From contig CAZUXW010000003.1 in the NCBI GenBank assembly GCA_964624625.1, positions 34,516 to 98,515 of the forward strand: a DNA stretch of 64,000 nucleotides, given 5' to 3'. Positions 51,549 through 59,627 of this stretch are shown here, piece after piece. A program made the position numbers and the translations under genes. Numbering within the stretch: position 1 is the first letter of the stretch; the number at the start of each line of letters is the position of its first letter. Origin of the DNA: PALSA-1180 sp964624625. Its GTDB lineage: Bacteria; Oederibacteriota; Muellerivitia; Muellerivitales; Muellerivitaceae. Below the pieces are notes generated by a model. It was not told the DNA's origin. It saw only the letters and a program-made list of their open reading frames with translations, and did no database searches.

Positions 51549-51572
51549 AGGATTAAACTATTAATACCATAG
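51547..51572. promoter_or_regulatory. OxyR-type operator: ATAG-N7-CTAT-N7-ATAG
   Basis: ATAG at 51547-51550, CTAT at 51558-51561 and ATAG at 51569-51572, each spaced by exactly 7 bases, as in the OxyR consensus of alternating half-sites. A fourth CTAT follows at 51576-51579, out of step. The first half-site overlaps the regulator start codon, and the rest lies in the spacer facing leuC. Confidence 0.6.
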
Positions 51573-51647
51573 AAACTATATCTTTTACAAATGCCTCTGC
51601 CAGGCCTATCTTCTACCCATCGCTTAATTCATCGAATCGAGGTATTT

Positions 51648-53054
51648 ATGTCGAAAGGCACCCTTTACAACAAAGTCTGGGATTCCCATGTGGTGGACAA
51701 ACTCCCCACGGGCCAATACCAGCTCTTCATCGGGCTCCACTTGATCCACGAGGTCACCAGCCCCCAGGCCTTTGACATGATCCAGGAATTGGGCTTGAAA
51801 GTGGCCTACCCTAACCGCACCTTCGCCACCGTGGACCACATCGTCCCCACCAAGAGCCAGGCCAGGCCCTTCGCCGACGGCGAGGCCGAGCAGATGATGG
51901 GCGCCATCGAGAAAAACGTGAAAAAATTCGGGGTTCCCTTTTTCGACTTTAAGTCCGGCAACCAGGGCATCGTGCATATCATCGGGCCCGAAATGGGCCT
52001 GACCCAGCCCGGGATGACGATCGCCTGCGGCGATTCCCACACCTCCACCCACGGCGCCTTCGGCACCCTGGCCTTCGGCATCGGCACCACCCAGGTGCGC
52101 GACGTCCTGGCGACCCAATGCCTGGGACTGGACGCCCTCAAGGTCCGCCGGATCAACGTGAACGGGAAATTGCGGCCCGGCGTCACCGCCAAGGACGTGA
52201 CCCTCTACATCATCCAAAAGCTGGGGGTGAAGGGCGGCATCGGCTACGCCTATGAGTACGGCGGAAGCGTGTTTGACGCCATGACCATGGAGGAGCGCAT
52301 GACGGTCTGCAACATGGCCATTGAGGGCGGGGCCAGGGCAGGCTATGTCAACCCGGACCAAACGACTTTTGATTACTTGAAGGGCCGGAAATATTCTCCG
52401 AGCGCGGACAAATGGGATAAGGCGGTCGCTTATTGGAAGTCCATCGCCTCGGACAAGGACGCCGTGTTTGACGATGTGGTGACTTTTGACGCGGCCGATA
52501 TCGAGCCCATCGTCACCTGGGGCATCACGCCGGACCAATCCGTGGGCGTGAATGACAAACTGCCGGAAGTGTCGAAATTCTCAGCCGACGAGGTGAAGAC
52601 CGTGGAGCTGGCCTACCAGCACATGGACTTGAAACCGGGCCAGCCCATCAAGGGCACCCCCATCAACGTGGCCTTTATCGGAAGCTGCACCAACGGAAGG
52701 CTGAGCGACCTGCGCGAAGCCGCCAAAGTGGCCAAGGGACGGAAAGTCTCCAAGACCGTAAGGGCCTTCGTGGTTCCCGGTTCCCAGCAAGTGAAACTGG
52801 AGGCGGAAAAGGAAGGCCTGGACAAGATTTTCACCGAGGCGGGATTCGAGTGGCGCCAGGCCGGATGCTCCATGTGCCTGGCCATGAATCCGGACAAGCT
52901 CCAGGGCCGGGAAATTTCGGCCTCTTCCTCCAACCGCAACTTCATCGGGCGCCAGGGAAGCAAAGATGGACGGACCATGCTGATGAGCCCCGCCATGGTG
53001 GCGGCCGCGGCCATCGCTGGCTCCGTGACGGACGTGCGGGAAATGATGAAATAA
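51648..53054 (+). CDS. leuC: 3-isopropylmalate dehydratase, large subunit LeuC
   Basis: A 468-residue aconitase-family subunit. With LeuD it isomerises 2-isopropylmalate to 3-isopropylmalate in leucine synthesis. The [4Fe-4S] ligands are Cys in FIGSCTNGRLSDL and in AGCSMCLAMNPDKL (CxxC). Substrate-site blocks include FDMIQELGLKVAYP, TIACGDSHTSTHGAFGTLAFGIGTTQV and SSSNRNFIGRQGSKDGRTML. ATG 51648 follows CGAGGT. leuA and leuB are not in the window. An OxyR-like operator lies upstream, so control by the divergent LysR protein is possible. Confidence 0.97.
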   Translation: MSKGTLYNKVWDSHVVDKLPTGQYQLFIGLHLIHEVTSPQAFDMIQELGLKVAYPNRTFATVDHIVPTKSQARPFADGEAEQMMGAIEKNVKKFGVPFFDFKSGNQGIVHIIGPEMGLTQPGMTIACGDSHTSTHGAFGTLAFGIGTTQVRDVLATQCLGLDALKVRRINVNGKLRPGVTAKDVTLYIIQKLGVKGGIGYAYEYGGSVFDAMTMEERMTVCNMAIEGGARAGYVNPDQTTFDYLKGRKYSPSADKWDKAVAYWKSIASDKDAVFDDVVTFDAADIEPIVTWGITPDQSVGVNDKLPEVSKFSADEVKTVELAYQHMDLKPGQPIKGTPINVAFIGSCTNGRLSDLREAAKVAKGRKVSKTVRAFVVPGSQQVKLEAEKEGLDKIFTEAGFEWRQAGCSMCLAMNPDKLQGREISASSSNRNFIGRQGSKDGRTMLMSPAMVAAAAIAGSVTDVREMMK

Positions 53055-53060
53055 GAATGT

Positions 53061-53152
53061 TTAACCACAGAGTTACACGGAGTCACACAGAGTAAAGACA
53101 AGAATTTTTTTAAATCCTTACTCTGCGAACCTCTGTTCACTCGGTGGTTCAA
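53061..53152. repeat. Long hairpin repeat 4 (CACAGAGT class)
   Basis: The left arm AACCACAGAGTTACACGGAG (from 53063) opposes a right arm ending CTCGGTGGTTCAA at 53152. The inner CAGAGTAA/TTACTCTG is a perfect 8-bp match, the outer part is imperfect. It occupies almost the whole leuC-leuD spacer, inside an operon, so it does not simply end transcription. Confidence 0.75.
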
Positions 53153-53169
53153 AATCCGGGAGGTGTTTC

Positions 53170-53772
53170 ATGAGCAAGATCAATCAAATCGAAGGCAAGG
53201 CCGTTCCGGTCGAGGGCAACGATATCGACACGGACCGGATCATCCCCGCCCGTTATTTGAAGGAAATTACCTTTACCAACATGGGCAAATACCCTTTTTA
53301 CGACGAGCGTTTCGACGCCGAGGGAAAACCCAAGGGCCATCCCTTCGACCTGCCCCAGTTCCAGGGATCCCACATCCTCTTCGTGAACCAAAACTTCGGC
53401 TGCGGCTCCTCCCGGGAGCATGCCCCCCAATCGCTGATGCGCTGGGGTATCCGCGCCATCATCGGCGAGTCCTTCGCGGAAATCTTCGCCGGCAATTGCA
53501 CCATGTTGGGGATCCCCACGGCGACGGTGAATCATGGGGAAATGATGAAGCTCCAGACTTTGGTGAAGGAAAATCCGAAGACCAGGTTTCTGTTGGATTT
53601 GGACAAGAAGACCCTCCTGAAAGAGGGAGCCGAATACCTGAAATTTGACATCCATGAGTCCAAGCGCAACGCGCTGGTCAACGGGACCTGGGATTCGACG
53701 AGCCTGCTCCTGGCCAACGCCCCCAAGACCGCGGCTGTCGCGGGGAAACTGCCTTACGTTTCAGGGTTTTAG
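53170..53772 (+). CDS. leuD: 3-isopropylmalate dehydratase, small subunit LeuD
   Basis: A 200-residue partner of LeuC forming the swivel domain of the enzyme. Blocks typical of LeuD: VPVEGNDIDTDRIIPARYL, ILFVNQNFGCGSSREHAPQSLMRWGIRAIIGESFAEIFAGN and GIPTATV. GGGAGGTG lies before ATG 53170, directly after hairpin repeat 4. It follows leuC by 115 bases, so the two form an operon with the hairpin between them. Confidence 0.97.
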   Translation: MSKINQIEGKAVPVEGNDIDTDRIIPARYLKEITFTNMGKYPFYDERFDAEGKPKGHPFDLPQFQGSHILFVNQNFGCGSSREHAPQSLMRWGIRAIIGESFAEIFAGNCTMLGIPTATVNHGEMMKLQTLVKENPKTRFLLDLDKKTLLKEGAEYLKFDIHESKRNALVNGTWDSTSLLLANAPKTAAVAGKLPYVSGF

Positions 53773-53823
53773 ACCAAATTCACTTGGTTTACAGGGAGGG
53801 ACTTCAGCCGTTAAACTAAATAA

Positions 53824-55488
53824 ATGAATGGCTCTCCGGCAGTTAAAGAGGCTCCCCTGGCTTGGCTTTTAGGGTTCCTTCTTCTTTATACCGCCCTGGT
53901 TCTTCCCCGCATCTTCACCGAATCGCCCACCAATGACGAGCCCATTGAGATCACCAACGGCTACTTTTATTGGCAGGGCGACGTGGTTTCCCATAACCAC
54001 CATCCGCCCCTGCCCAAATTGCTCCAATCCCTGCCGTTACGTTTTTTGCCGCTCAAGGCCCAGGCAGGTCCCCCTCCACCCGACTACATGGCCAGGGCCT
54101 ATGAATTCTTCTTCATTTTAAACTGCGGCCGTTTCGAACTGACGACCCGACTGGCGCGGTGCGCCACCCTTTTGATGGGACTGGGGATCGGATGCCTTTT
54201 ATTTTTCCTGACCCGGCGTTGCTCCCTCCCCTTCCATTTATCGGTCATGGGTTTGTGGGTTTTCGAGCCGAATCTCCAGGCCTATTCGGGGCTGGCCATG
54301 GCCGATGTACCGGTGACTTTTTTCTTCTTGGCTTCGGTTTTGGCTTTTCGAAAACACCAGGAAAATCCAGGCTCCAGGGCGGCAGCGGCGGCGGGTTTGC
54401 TGACCGCCATGGCCGTCACCTGTAAGTTTTCGGCGCTGGTTTTAATCCCCCTATTCGTTGGTTTGGAGTGGTTGGAAATCCGAAAAGCCGAAAACCTATT
54501 CCGGACCCTCTCCGAGAGGGCCTCCGATTGGGCTTGGGGCGCCGTGTCATTCCTGGCTTGGATCTTTATCCTTTACCTGCCAGGCTCCCTTTTACTGCCG
54601 GACCACCAGGTTCCCTGGACTTATTTCCTGAAGGGGTTGTCCAACATGATGGATTACTCCAGCGCCCACCACCCTTCCTTTTTCATGGGGACCGCCGGAC
54701 GACGGGACCACTGGCTCTATTACCCCGCGGCTTTGATCCTCAAAAGCGCCCTTCCCTTCCTGATCCTTGTTTTTGGGGGGATCCTTTGGGCTGTCCCCAA
54801 AAAAATAACGATCCCCGCCTGGATTTGGGGGCCGGCCCTCTTGGGTTTCGTGGATATCCTTCCGGTTCAAAATTTGGGCGTCCGCTACCTACTCCCCATT
54901 TATCCCTTCTTGATTTTAATCGCGGCCTTGGCGGCCGAAAAAATCTGGAGCCAAAAATTCGGCGCCGGACCGAAGATCGGTAAAATCCTTGTCCTGGGGC
55001 TTGGCCTCTGGCAGGCTACCACCGTCCTGGCGAACTATCCCAAGATGATCAGCTACTTCAACGACTTTGTCCCAGCGGAAAGTAAAATTGGTTTTTTGGG
55101 CGATTCCAACTTGGACTTGGGTCAGGACCTGGACCGCCTGGCCCAAACCGCCACGCGAAGGGGTTGGAAGAAGGTGAAGCTGGCCCAGTACGGTGTGATG
55201 GACCCGTCCCTTTATGGAATGGCCTGGGAGCCTTGGACGGAGAATGATTTGAAAGGGCCCCAGCCGGGAAATGTCTACGCGATGAACGCGTCTTTTGTCC
55301 AATTGGCGCCGGTCTTTTACCCCGAGTTGATTCCCATCGCGTCCGGTTGGATATCCCGAACCAAACCCAGCGGACAGGTGGGGGACACCTGGTTTTATTT
55401 TGAGATTCCCGGAAATCCAATCCCCGACTCTTCCCGGTTACTCCCCAGCGTCCAGACCCTAAAAAATCACGCGCCAAAACAGGATTAA
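53824..55488 (+). CDS. GT39-like membrane glycosyltransferase
   Basis: A 554-residue membrane protein with about ten hydrophobic helices. The N-terminal loop ESPTNDEPIEITNGYFYWQGD bears the acidic motif of the polyprenyl-phosphate sugar transferases (GT39/ArnT group); a HNHHPPLPKLL segment follows. The C-terminal soluble part (AESKIGFLGDSNLDLGQDLDRLA, WISRTKPSGQVGDTWFYF) lies outside. It is a different subfamily from the three TPR-tailed GT-C proteins and has no TPR tail. It starts 51 bases after leuD on the same strand; the link to leucine synthesis is probably accidental. Confidence 0.85.
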   Translation: MNGSPAVKEAPLAWLLGFLLLYTALVLPRIFTESPTNDEPIEITNGYFYWQGDVVSHNHHPPLPKLLQSLPLRFLPLKAQAGPPPPDYMARAYEFFFILNCGRFELTTRLARCATLLMGLGIGCLLFFLTRRCSLPFHLSVMGLWVFEPNLQAYSGLAMADVPVTFFFLASVLAFRKHQENPGSRAAAAAGLLTAMAVTCKFSALVLIPLFVGLEWLEIRKAENLFRTLSERASDWAWGAVSFLAWIFILYLPGSLLLPDHQVPWTYFLKGLSNMMDYSSAHHPSFFMGTAGRRDHWLYYPAALILKSALPFLILVFGGILWAVPKKITIPAWIWGPALLGFVDILPVQNLGVRYLLPIYPFLILIAALAAEKIWSQKFGAGPKIGKILVLGLGLWQATTVLANYPKMISYFNDFVPAESKIGFLGDSNLDLGQDLDRLAQTATRRGWKKVKLAQYGVMDPSLYGMAWEPWTENDLKGPQPGNVYAMNASFVQLAPVFYPELIPIASGWISRTKPSGQVGDTWFYFEIPGNPIPDSSRLLPSVQTLKNHAPKQD

Positions 55489-55498
55489 AAACTATTTC

Positions 55499-55627
55499 AC
55501 CACGAAGACACCTTTTATTCACCCCTCACCCTACCCTCTCCCTCAAGGGGCGAGGGAACGGATTTAAATATTTTAGGGATAGAAAAGTCTAAATCCTTCT
55601 TGGTGCCTTCGTGTCTTCGTGGTTCAA
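55499..55627. repeat. Long hairpin repeat 5 (CACGAAG class) with nested REP-like palindrome
   Basis: CCACGAAGACAC (55500-55511) pairs with GTGTCTTCGTGG (55611-55622). Within the loop, 55534-55557 (CCCTCTCCCTCAAGGGGCGAGGG) is a REP-like palindrome of the kind seen again near 57.7 kb. It lies between the convergent GT39-like and propeller genes. Confidence 0.8.
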
Positions 55628-55642
55628 ATTTTTTTGGATTTT

Positions 55643-56638
55643 TTAGTTAGCGGGTTTCATGATTCTGAGGACCGGGCCCTTGTTGACCTTGCGCAGGGGA
55701 AAATAAAGGAAATGGGTCTTGGGGTCCACCAGGACCGAATGGGCGTTTTGTCCCACCGGATAGTCGCCGAATTTCTCGATCTTCCGGTCCCTTACCCTGA
55801 AAATGGAAACCACGCCGGATTCGGAAGCCACGTACAAATAACCCAAGTTGTCATCAAAAGCCATCACGTCCGGGTCCTTGCCCACGTCCGCGACCCCGAT
55901 TTCCTGGAAATTATTCAAATCCATCACCACCAGCTTCTCGTCCCCGTCGCAGGCGATGAAGGCCAGGTGGGAATTGGAATCCAAGCAAAGCCCGTGGGGA
56001 TTCTTTCCCCCCTTGATCGGGTAATGGTTGAGTATTTTTTGGGTTTTAGGATCAATCGTGACCAGCTCGTTTTTACCTTGGACATTCACCAGGATGGTGT
56101 GGCTGTTGGAGTCGTATCGGGTATTCCCCACCTCGCCCCCCATTTTGAGGGAAGCCGCCCTTTTGTTGGTCAAGAGGTTGATCACCGTGACCTCGCCGCC
56201 CATCTCGTCGGAAACGTAAAGCTCGTGGGTCTCCGGCACGTAGGCCATTCCATCGGGAAAATGCCCGGCTGGAATTTTCGCGATCACCTTCAAGCTTTGG
56301 GAATCCAGGACCATCACCTGGTGGTGGCGGGTCACGCTGGCGTAAAGGCGGTGGAGCTCCGGAAGGATGAGGACCCCCGTCACTCCGGGAAAGCCGTTGA
56401 GAACGGTGGAAATTTTGGCTTGCTGGGTGTTGAAGACGATAATCTGTCCCGCGCCCATGTGGGAGATATAGAGGGTTCCGGTTTGGGAATCGAGGGATTG
56501 GTAGTCGAACCGGGAAACCCCTCCGGTAAGGGGGACATCGGCCTGGAGCCTCAGGAAAGAATCGGGATCGGCCTGGACTTTCGCGAAGCTCAAAAACACC
56601 AAAGTGCCGAAAAGGATGAATTGTTTGAAGTTGGGCAT
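55643..56638 (-). CDS. Exported YncE-like beta-propeller protein
   Basis: A 331-residue protein with a signal peptide (KQFILFGTLVFLSFAKVQADP) and about seven blades of 40-45 residues, each with a pattern such as GTLYISHMGAGQIIVFNTQ, HELYVSDEMGGEVTVINLLTN or GYLYVASESGVVSIFRVRD. Such propellers (YncE/NHL-like) bind partners or ligands in the periplasm; no catalytic site is seen. The ATG at 56638 fits the signal peptide, although its ribosome site is weak. It sits between the GT39-like gene and EVE without an obvious functional tie. Confidence 0.82.
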   Translation of the reverse strand: MPNFKQFILFGTLVFLSFAKVQADPDSFLRLQADVPLTGGVSRFDYQSLDSQTGTLYISHMGAGQIIVFNTQQAKISTVLNGFPGVTGVLILPELHRLYASVTRHHQVMVLDSQSLKVIAKIPAGHFPDGMAYVPETHELYVSDEMGGEVTVINLLTNKRAASLKMGGEVGNTRYDSNSHTILVNVQGKNELVTIDPKTQKILNHYPIKGGKNPHGLCLDSNSHLAFIACDGDEKLVVMDLNNFQEIGVADVGKDPDVMAFDDNLGYLYVASESGVVSIFRVRDRKIEKFGDYPVGQNAHSVLVDPKTHFLYFPLRKVNKGPVLRIMKPAN

Positions 56639-56724
56639 AACGGGGGATATTTTACTCAAACGGAACCAAAAGTTGCTAAAAACCATGAACCTTGGCCGAT
56701 AATTCGCCCCTTTTGAGGACAAGT

Positions 56725-57192
56725 TTATTCTTGGTGGTCGATCAATCGGTTAATGATTTTCCATTCCGCCTCCGTGACGGGTTGGACCGAAAGACGGGAC
56801 ATTTTGAACAAGGCCATATTTTGGAGGCCGGGAACTTTTTTCAGGAAATCGATGGAGAGCATTTGTTTCAAGGCCTTCCCGTATTTCACGTCCACCATGT
56901 ACCAGGATGGCTTGGAAGGATCGCTTTTTTCGTCGAAATGGATGTCCTTCGGGTCGAAAGCCGTGTGGTCCGGATAGCCTTCCTTGACGACGGTTCCCAC
57001 CGCCACGATGCCGCTGGGCTTGCCGCCCGAATAGTAGAAGAACATGCCGTCGCCCTTTTTCATCTGGTCGCGCATGAAATTCCGGGCCGTGTAGTTGCGG
57101 ACGCCGTCCCAAAAGATAACCTTGTCTTTTTTCCATTGCTCCACCGAGTAGGCTTCCTGCTCGGCTTTCATGAGCCAGTATTTTTTTGGCAT
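56725..57192 (-). CDS. EVE domain protein
   Basis: A 155-residue protein of the EVE/PUA-like family, which binds modified bases in nucleic acids. Typical segments: KYWLMKAEQEAYSVEQW, FWDGVRNYTARNFMRDQMKKGDGMFFYYS, GIVAVGTVVKEGYPDHTAF and the SWYMVDVKYGKALKQMLSID block. The family often occurs in stress or restriction contexts, but no methylase or nuclease gene is adjacent here. AGAGGGG precedes the ATG. Confidence 0.93.
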   Translation of the reverse strand: MPKKYWLMKAEQEAYSVEQWKKDKVIFWDGVRNYTARNFMRDQMKKGDGMFFYYSGGKPSGIVAVGTVVKEGYPDHTAFDPKDIHFDEKSDPSKPSWYMVDVKYGKALKQMLSIDFLKKVPGLQNMALFKMSRLSVQPVTEAEWKIINRLIDHQE

Positions 57193-57207
57193 AACAACCC
57201 CTCTTGC

Positions 57208-57307
57208 ACCACAGAGTGAATAAAGTTACACAGAATAAACCGAAAATCCGAAATTTAATGATTCGGTTTAAAAGACTTACTTTGTGTAACTCTGCTCACT
57301 CTGTGGT
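57208..57307. repeat. Long hairpin repeat 6 (CACAGAGT class)
   Basis: ACCACAGAGTGA (57208-57219) pairs perfectly with TCACTCTGTGGT (57296-57307), and GTTACACA (57225-57232) with TGTGTAAC (57283-57290). It fills the space between the EVE start and the glpE stop. Confidence 0.85.
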
Positions 57308-57315
57308 AAATATTT

Positions 57316-57630
57316 TTAGGACTCTATTTTTTCCGTCTGCCGCCAACGCTCGAAGCCGCCGATGACGCTGTAGACCTCGCCGAAGCCCTGGTCCAGCAGG
57401 TAAGCGGCCGCGCCTTGGCTGGTATGGCCGTGGTAGCAGTAAACCACCAGGGGTTTTTGTTTGTCCGTTTTGGCGACGAAGTCGGCGATGTTGGCGTCGC
57501 TTAAATGGTAGGCGCCAGGCACATGGGCCGCCTCGTAGGAGGCGGGGTCGCGCACATCCACGAAAAAGGCCCGGCCCGAGGCCAGCATCTTGCCGGCTTC
57601 CTCAACGGATATTTCCTTGAACTCGTCCAT
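57316..57630 (-). CDS. glpE: Rhodanese, GlpE-type thiosulfate sulfurtransferase
   Basis: A 104-residue single-domain rhodanese. The active loop YCYHGHTSQGAAAYLLDQGF has the catalytic Cys, and the opening MDEFKEISVEEAGKML...FVDVRDPASYEAAHVPGAYHL matches E. coli GlpE along its length. It moves sulfane sulfur between thiosulfate and thiol acceptors in the cytoplasm. ATG 57630 is chosen because the frame upstream comes from the REP-like palindrome (PSPLKGEG). No glp genes are adjacent. Confidence 0.92.
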   Translation of the reverse strand: MDEFKEISVEEAGKMLASGRAFFVDVRDPASYEAAHVPGAYHLSDANIADFVAKTDKQKPLVVYCYHGHTSQGAAAYLLDQGFGEVYSVIGGFERWRQTEKIES

Positions 57631-57646
57631 GACATCATCACTTTCA

Positions 57647-57740
57647 CCTTCTCCCTTGAGGGGAGAAGGACGGGATGAGGGTGGTTCCAATACTACCGTC
57701 ACCCTTCACACCCCCTCCCATTTTCCGCAAGGGGCGAGGG
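57647..57740. repeat. Two REP-like palindromes
   Basis: The first is CCTTCTCCC-TTGAG-GGGAGAAGG (57647-57669), a 9-bp perfect stem. The second (57711-57740) pairs CCCTC with GAGGG around TTTTCCGCAA. They resemble the palindrome nested in hairpin repeat 5. They lie between the GT2 stop and the glpE start. Confidence 0.7.
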
Positions 57741-57752
57741 AATATATTTAAC

Positions 57753-58544
57753 TTACTTCGGCATCCAGGGCTTCCATTTCAAAACCTGGTTTTCCCAAAC
57801 CTTCGCCGACTTCGAGAATTCATGATAGGACGACAGGGCGCAAAGCACAAACCCATGCCAGCCGTCGAGGAACCCCAGCCGAAAGAGGAACATGCGGATG
57901 AAGGTGAGGCAGGGAACGAGGGTCAGGTAAAGCTTCCAATGCTTGATTTTCTTGGGTTTGACGTTCAGGAGGGTCAAATCCGTGTAGCGGTCCAGCTTTT
58001 CCAGGTACTGGGCGAGGCTGTCGTAAGTGTAATGGTTCATGGGTTCCTGGAGCCTTGAAACCCTGCCCGAGACTTCCAACCCCTCATGAACGGGCTTGTC
58101 GTCGAAACGGCCAAACCCTTTTCGAAAAAGGCGAACTTGTGGGTCCGGCCACCAGCCGCAATGCTTGATCCACTTCCCCAAGAAAAAGGCCCGGCGCTTG
58201 ATCGCGTAGCCCTGGATTTCCCCGGCCCGGGGGATCAGGGCCTCGATCTCCTCGATCAATTTCATCGTCAATTCCTCGTCCGCGTCCAGGGACAAGATCC
58301 AGTCGCCGCCGGCCTTGGAAAAGGCCCAGTTCTTCTGGTCCGAGTAGCCTTTCCAGGGGCGGACTAAAACCTTCGCGCCCTTCTTTCGGGCGGTGGTTGC
58401 GGTTTTATCCCCGCTTTGGGCGTCCACCACGATAACTTCCACGTTGGAAAAAGTTTTATTGGAAAAAGAAATACTGTCTAAACACCTCACAATGTTCTTT
58501 TCCTCGTTCAAGGTGATCACCACCACGGATAAAGATAACTTTTT
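57753..58544 (-). CDS. Family 2 glycosyltransferase, WaaE/KdtX-like, copy 1
   Basis: A 263-residue cytosolic GT-A enzyme using nucleotide sugars. Blocks: LSVVVITLNEEKNIVRCLDSI, VEVIVVDAQSGDKT, GYSDQKNWAFSKAGGDWILSLDADEELT (the LDADE acidic motif) and HCGWWPDPQVRLFRKG. This is the layout of WaaE/KdtX-like enzymes that decorate LPS core. ATG 58544 is preceded by GGGG; the open frame upstream (MFIRGENG) is hairpin DNA. It is a close paralogue of the next gene and part of the minus-strand glycan cluster. Confidence 0.92.
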   Translation of the reverse strand, partial: KKLSLSVVVITLNEEKNIVRCLDSISFSNKTFSNVEVIVVDAQSGDKTATTARKKGAKVLVRPWKGYSDQKNWAFSKAGGDWILSLDADEELTMKLIEEIEALIPRAGEIQGYAIKRRAFFLGKWIKHCGWWPDPQVRLFRKGFGRFDDKPVHEGLEVSGRVSRLQEPMNHYTYDSLAQYLEKLDRYTDLTLLNVKPKKIKHWKLYLTLVPCLTFIRMFLFRLGFLDGWHGFVLCALSSYHEFSKSAKVWENQVLKWKPWMPK

Positions 58545-58562
58545 CATGGCAACCCCGTTTTC

Positions 58563-58649
58563 GCCACGGATGAACACGGATATACACGGATGAGTTGATT
58601 AAAAGGATTAAGTTGATGCCATCCGTGTTTATCCGTGTTCATCCGTGGC
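58563..58649. repeat. Long hairpin repeat 7 (CACGGAT class)
   Basis: GCCACGGATGAACACGGATA (58563-58582) pairs over 20 perfect bases with 58630-58649. It separates the two GT2 paralogues and contributes the ribosome-site side of copy 1. Confidence 0.88.
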
Positions 58650-58697
58650 AAAACCATTCTTTTGCTTTTGTGGTTCATGGTTAATAAGCGTTTGAAC

Positions 58698-59483
58698 TTA
58701 TCCATGGCGCTTCAGGATCTCCTTCTCCCAAAGTTTGGCGTAGCGGCAGAAATCATGGAAGCTGTCCAATCCGCACAACACCAGGCCGTGCCACCCGTCC
58801 TTGTACCCCTGGCGCGAGATGAAGGTGCGGATAAAGGTCATGAAGGGGGCCGCCGTCAGGTAATAGGGCCAGTATTTTTTCTTCTTGGGTTTCATGGCCA
58901 TGACGTCCAAGGCCGAATAGCGGTTGATCTTCTCCAGGTACTGGTGGACCGTCTCCACGGGATAGTGGTTCATGGGCTCCTCCATCTGGAGCGTTTGGCC
59001 CTTGACTTCAAGCCCCGCGTGCAGAGGCTCGTCGGTGTTGTAGCTTTTGCCCTGGCGGACCAGCCGGAGCTGGAAATCGGGCCACCAGCCGCAATGCCTC
59101 ATCCATTTATCCAGAAAGAAGGTCTTCCGCTTGATCCAAAAGCCGTTGACCTCCGCGGCGGCAATCGCGGCCTTGGTCTCGATTTCCGCGATCAATTCCG
59201 GGGTCAACTCCTCGTCCGCGTCCAACGAAAGGATCCAATCGCCGGAAGCCTTCGCCAGAGCCCAGTTTTTCTGGTCCGTGTAGCCCTTCCAACGCCGGAC
59301 AAATACCTTCGCGCCGAATTTCCGGGCCAGGGAAGCGGTTTGATCCACGCTTTCGGCGTCCACCACGATGATTTCCTGCTTCGGAAAGACCTTTTTGGAA
59401 AAACGAACCGACCCCAAGCAGCGGATGATATTGCGCTGTTCATTGAGGGTGATCAGGATGATGGAAAGCGATGGTTTTTTCAC
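58698..59483 (-). CDS. Family 2 glycosyltransferase, WaaE/KdtX-like, copy 2
   Basis: A 261-residue paralogue of copy 1, alignable from end to end: LSIILITLNEQRNIIRCLGSV, IIVVDAESVDQTASLARKFGAKVF, DWILSLDADEELTPELIAEI and HCGWWPDFQLRLVRQG. The most likely start is GTG 59483, with AAAGGTG upstream; the longer frame (MFIRGEKG) reads through hairpin repeat 8. Tandem copies with drifted sequence suggest successive additions to the same glycan. The donor and acceptor sugars are not evident. Confidence 0.92.
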   Translation of the reverse strand: MKKPSLSIILITLNEQRNIIRCLGSVRFSKKVFPKQEIIVVDAESVDQTASLARKFGAKVFVRRWKGYTDQKNWALAKASGDWILSLDADEELTPELIAEIETKAAIAAAEVNGFWIKRKTFFLDKWMRHCGWWPDFQLRLVRQGKSYNTDEPLHAGLEVKGQTLQMEEPMNHYPVETVHQYLEKINRYSALDVMAMKPKKKKYWPYYLTAAPFMTFIRTFISRQGYKDGWHGLVLCGLDSFHDFCRYAKLWEKEILKRHG

Positions 59484-59499
59484 AACAACACCTTTTTCG

Positions 59500-59591
59500 C
59501 CACGGATGAACACGGATGAACACGGATAGATATTTTTGATTCGAAGCTCGGAAAATTAATTTTCATTAAATCCATCCGTGTTCATCCGTGG
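59500..59591. repeat. Long hairpin repeat 8 (CACGGAT class)
   Basis: CCACGGATGAACACGGATG (59500-59518) pairs over 19 perfect bases with 59573-59591. Tandem GAACACGGAT units extend the left arm. It lies between GT2 copy 2 and the deacetylase-domain gene. Confidence 0.88.
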
Positions 59592-59627
59592 AAAATAATC
59601 GTTTCTGTGGTGTTTGTCGTTCTTGGC

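Noticed and set aside
51547..51572. Classical peroxide-responsive OxyR control of leuCD
   Set aside because: The protein lacks both redox cysteines, so I kept the operator but not the peroxide function.
57630..57702. N-terminal extension of GlpE reading RPSPLKGEG
   Set aside because: This peptide is the usual translation of the REP-like palindrome; the family starts at MDEFKEI.
58544..58577. Upstream extension MFIRGENG of the GT2 gene (also in the next paralogue)
   Set aside because: These codons are translated hairpin DNA (CACGGATGAAC); ribosome sites favour the shorter starts.
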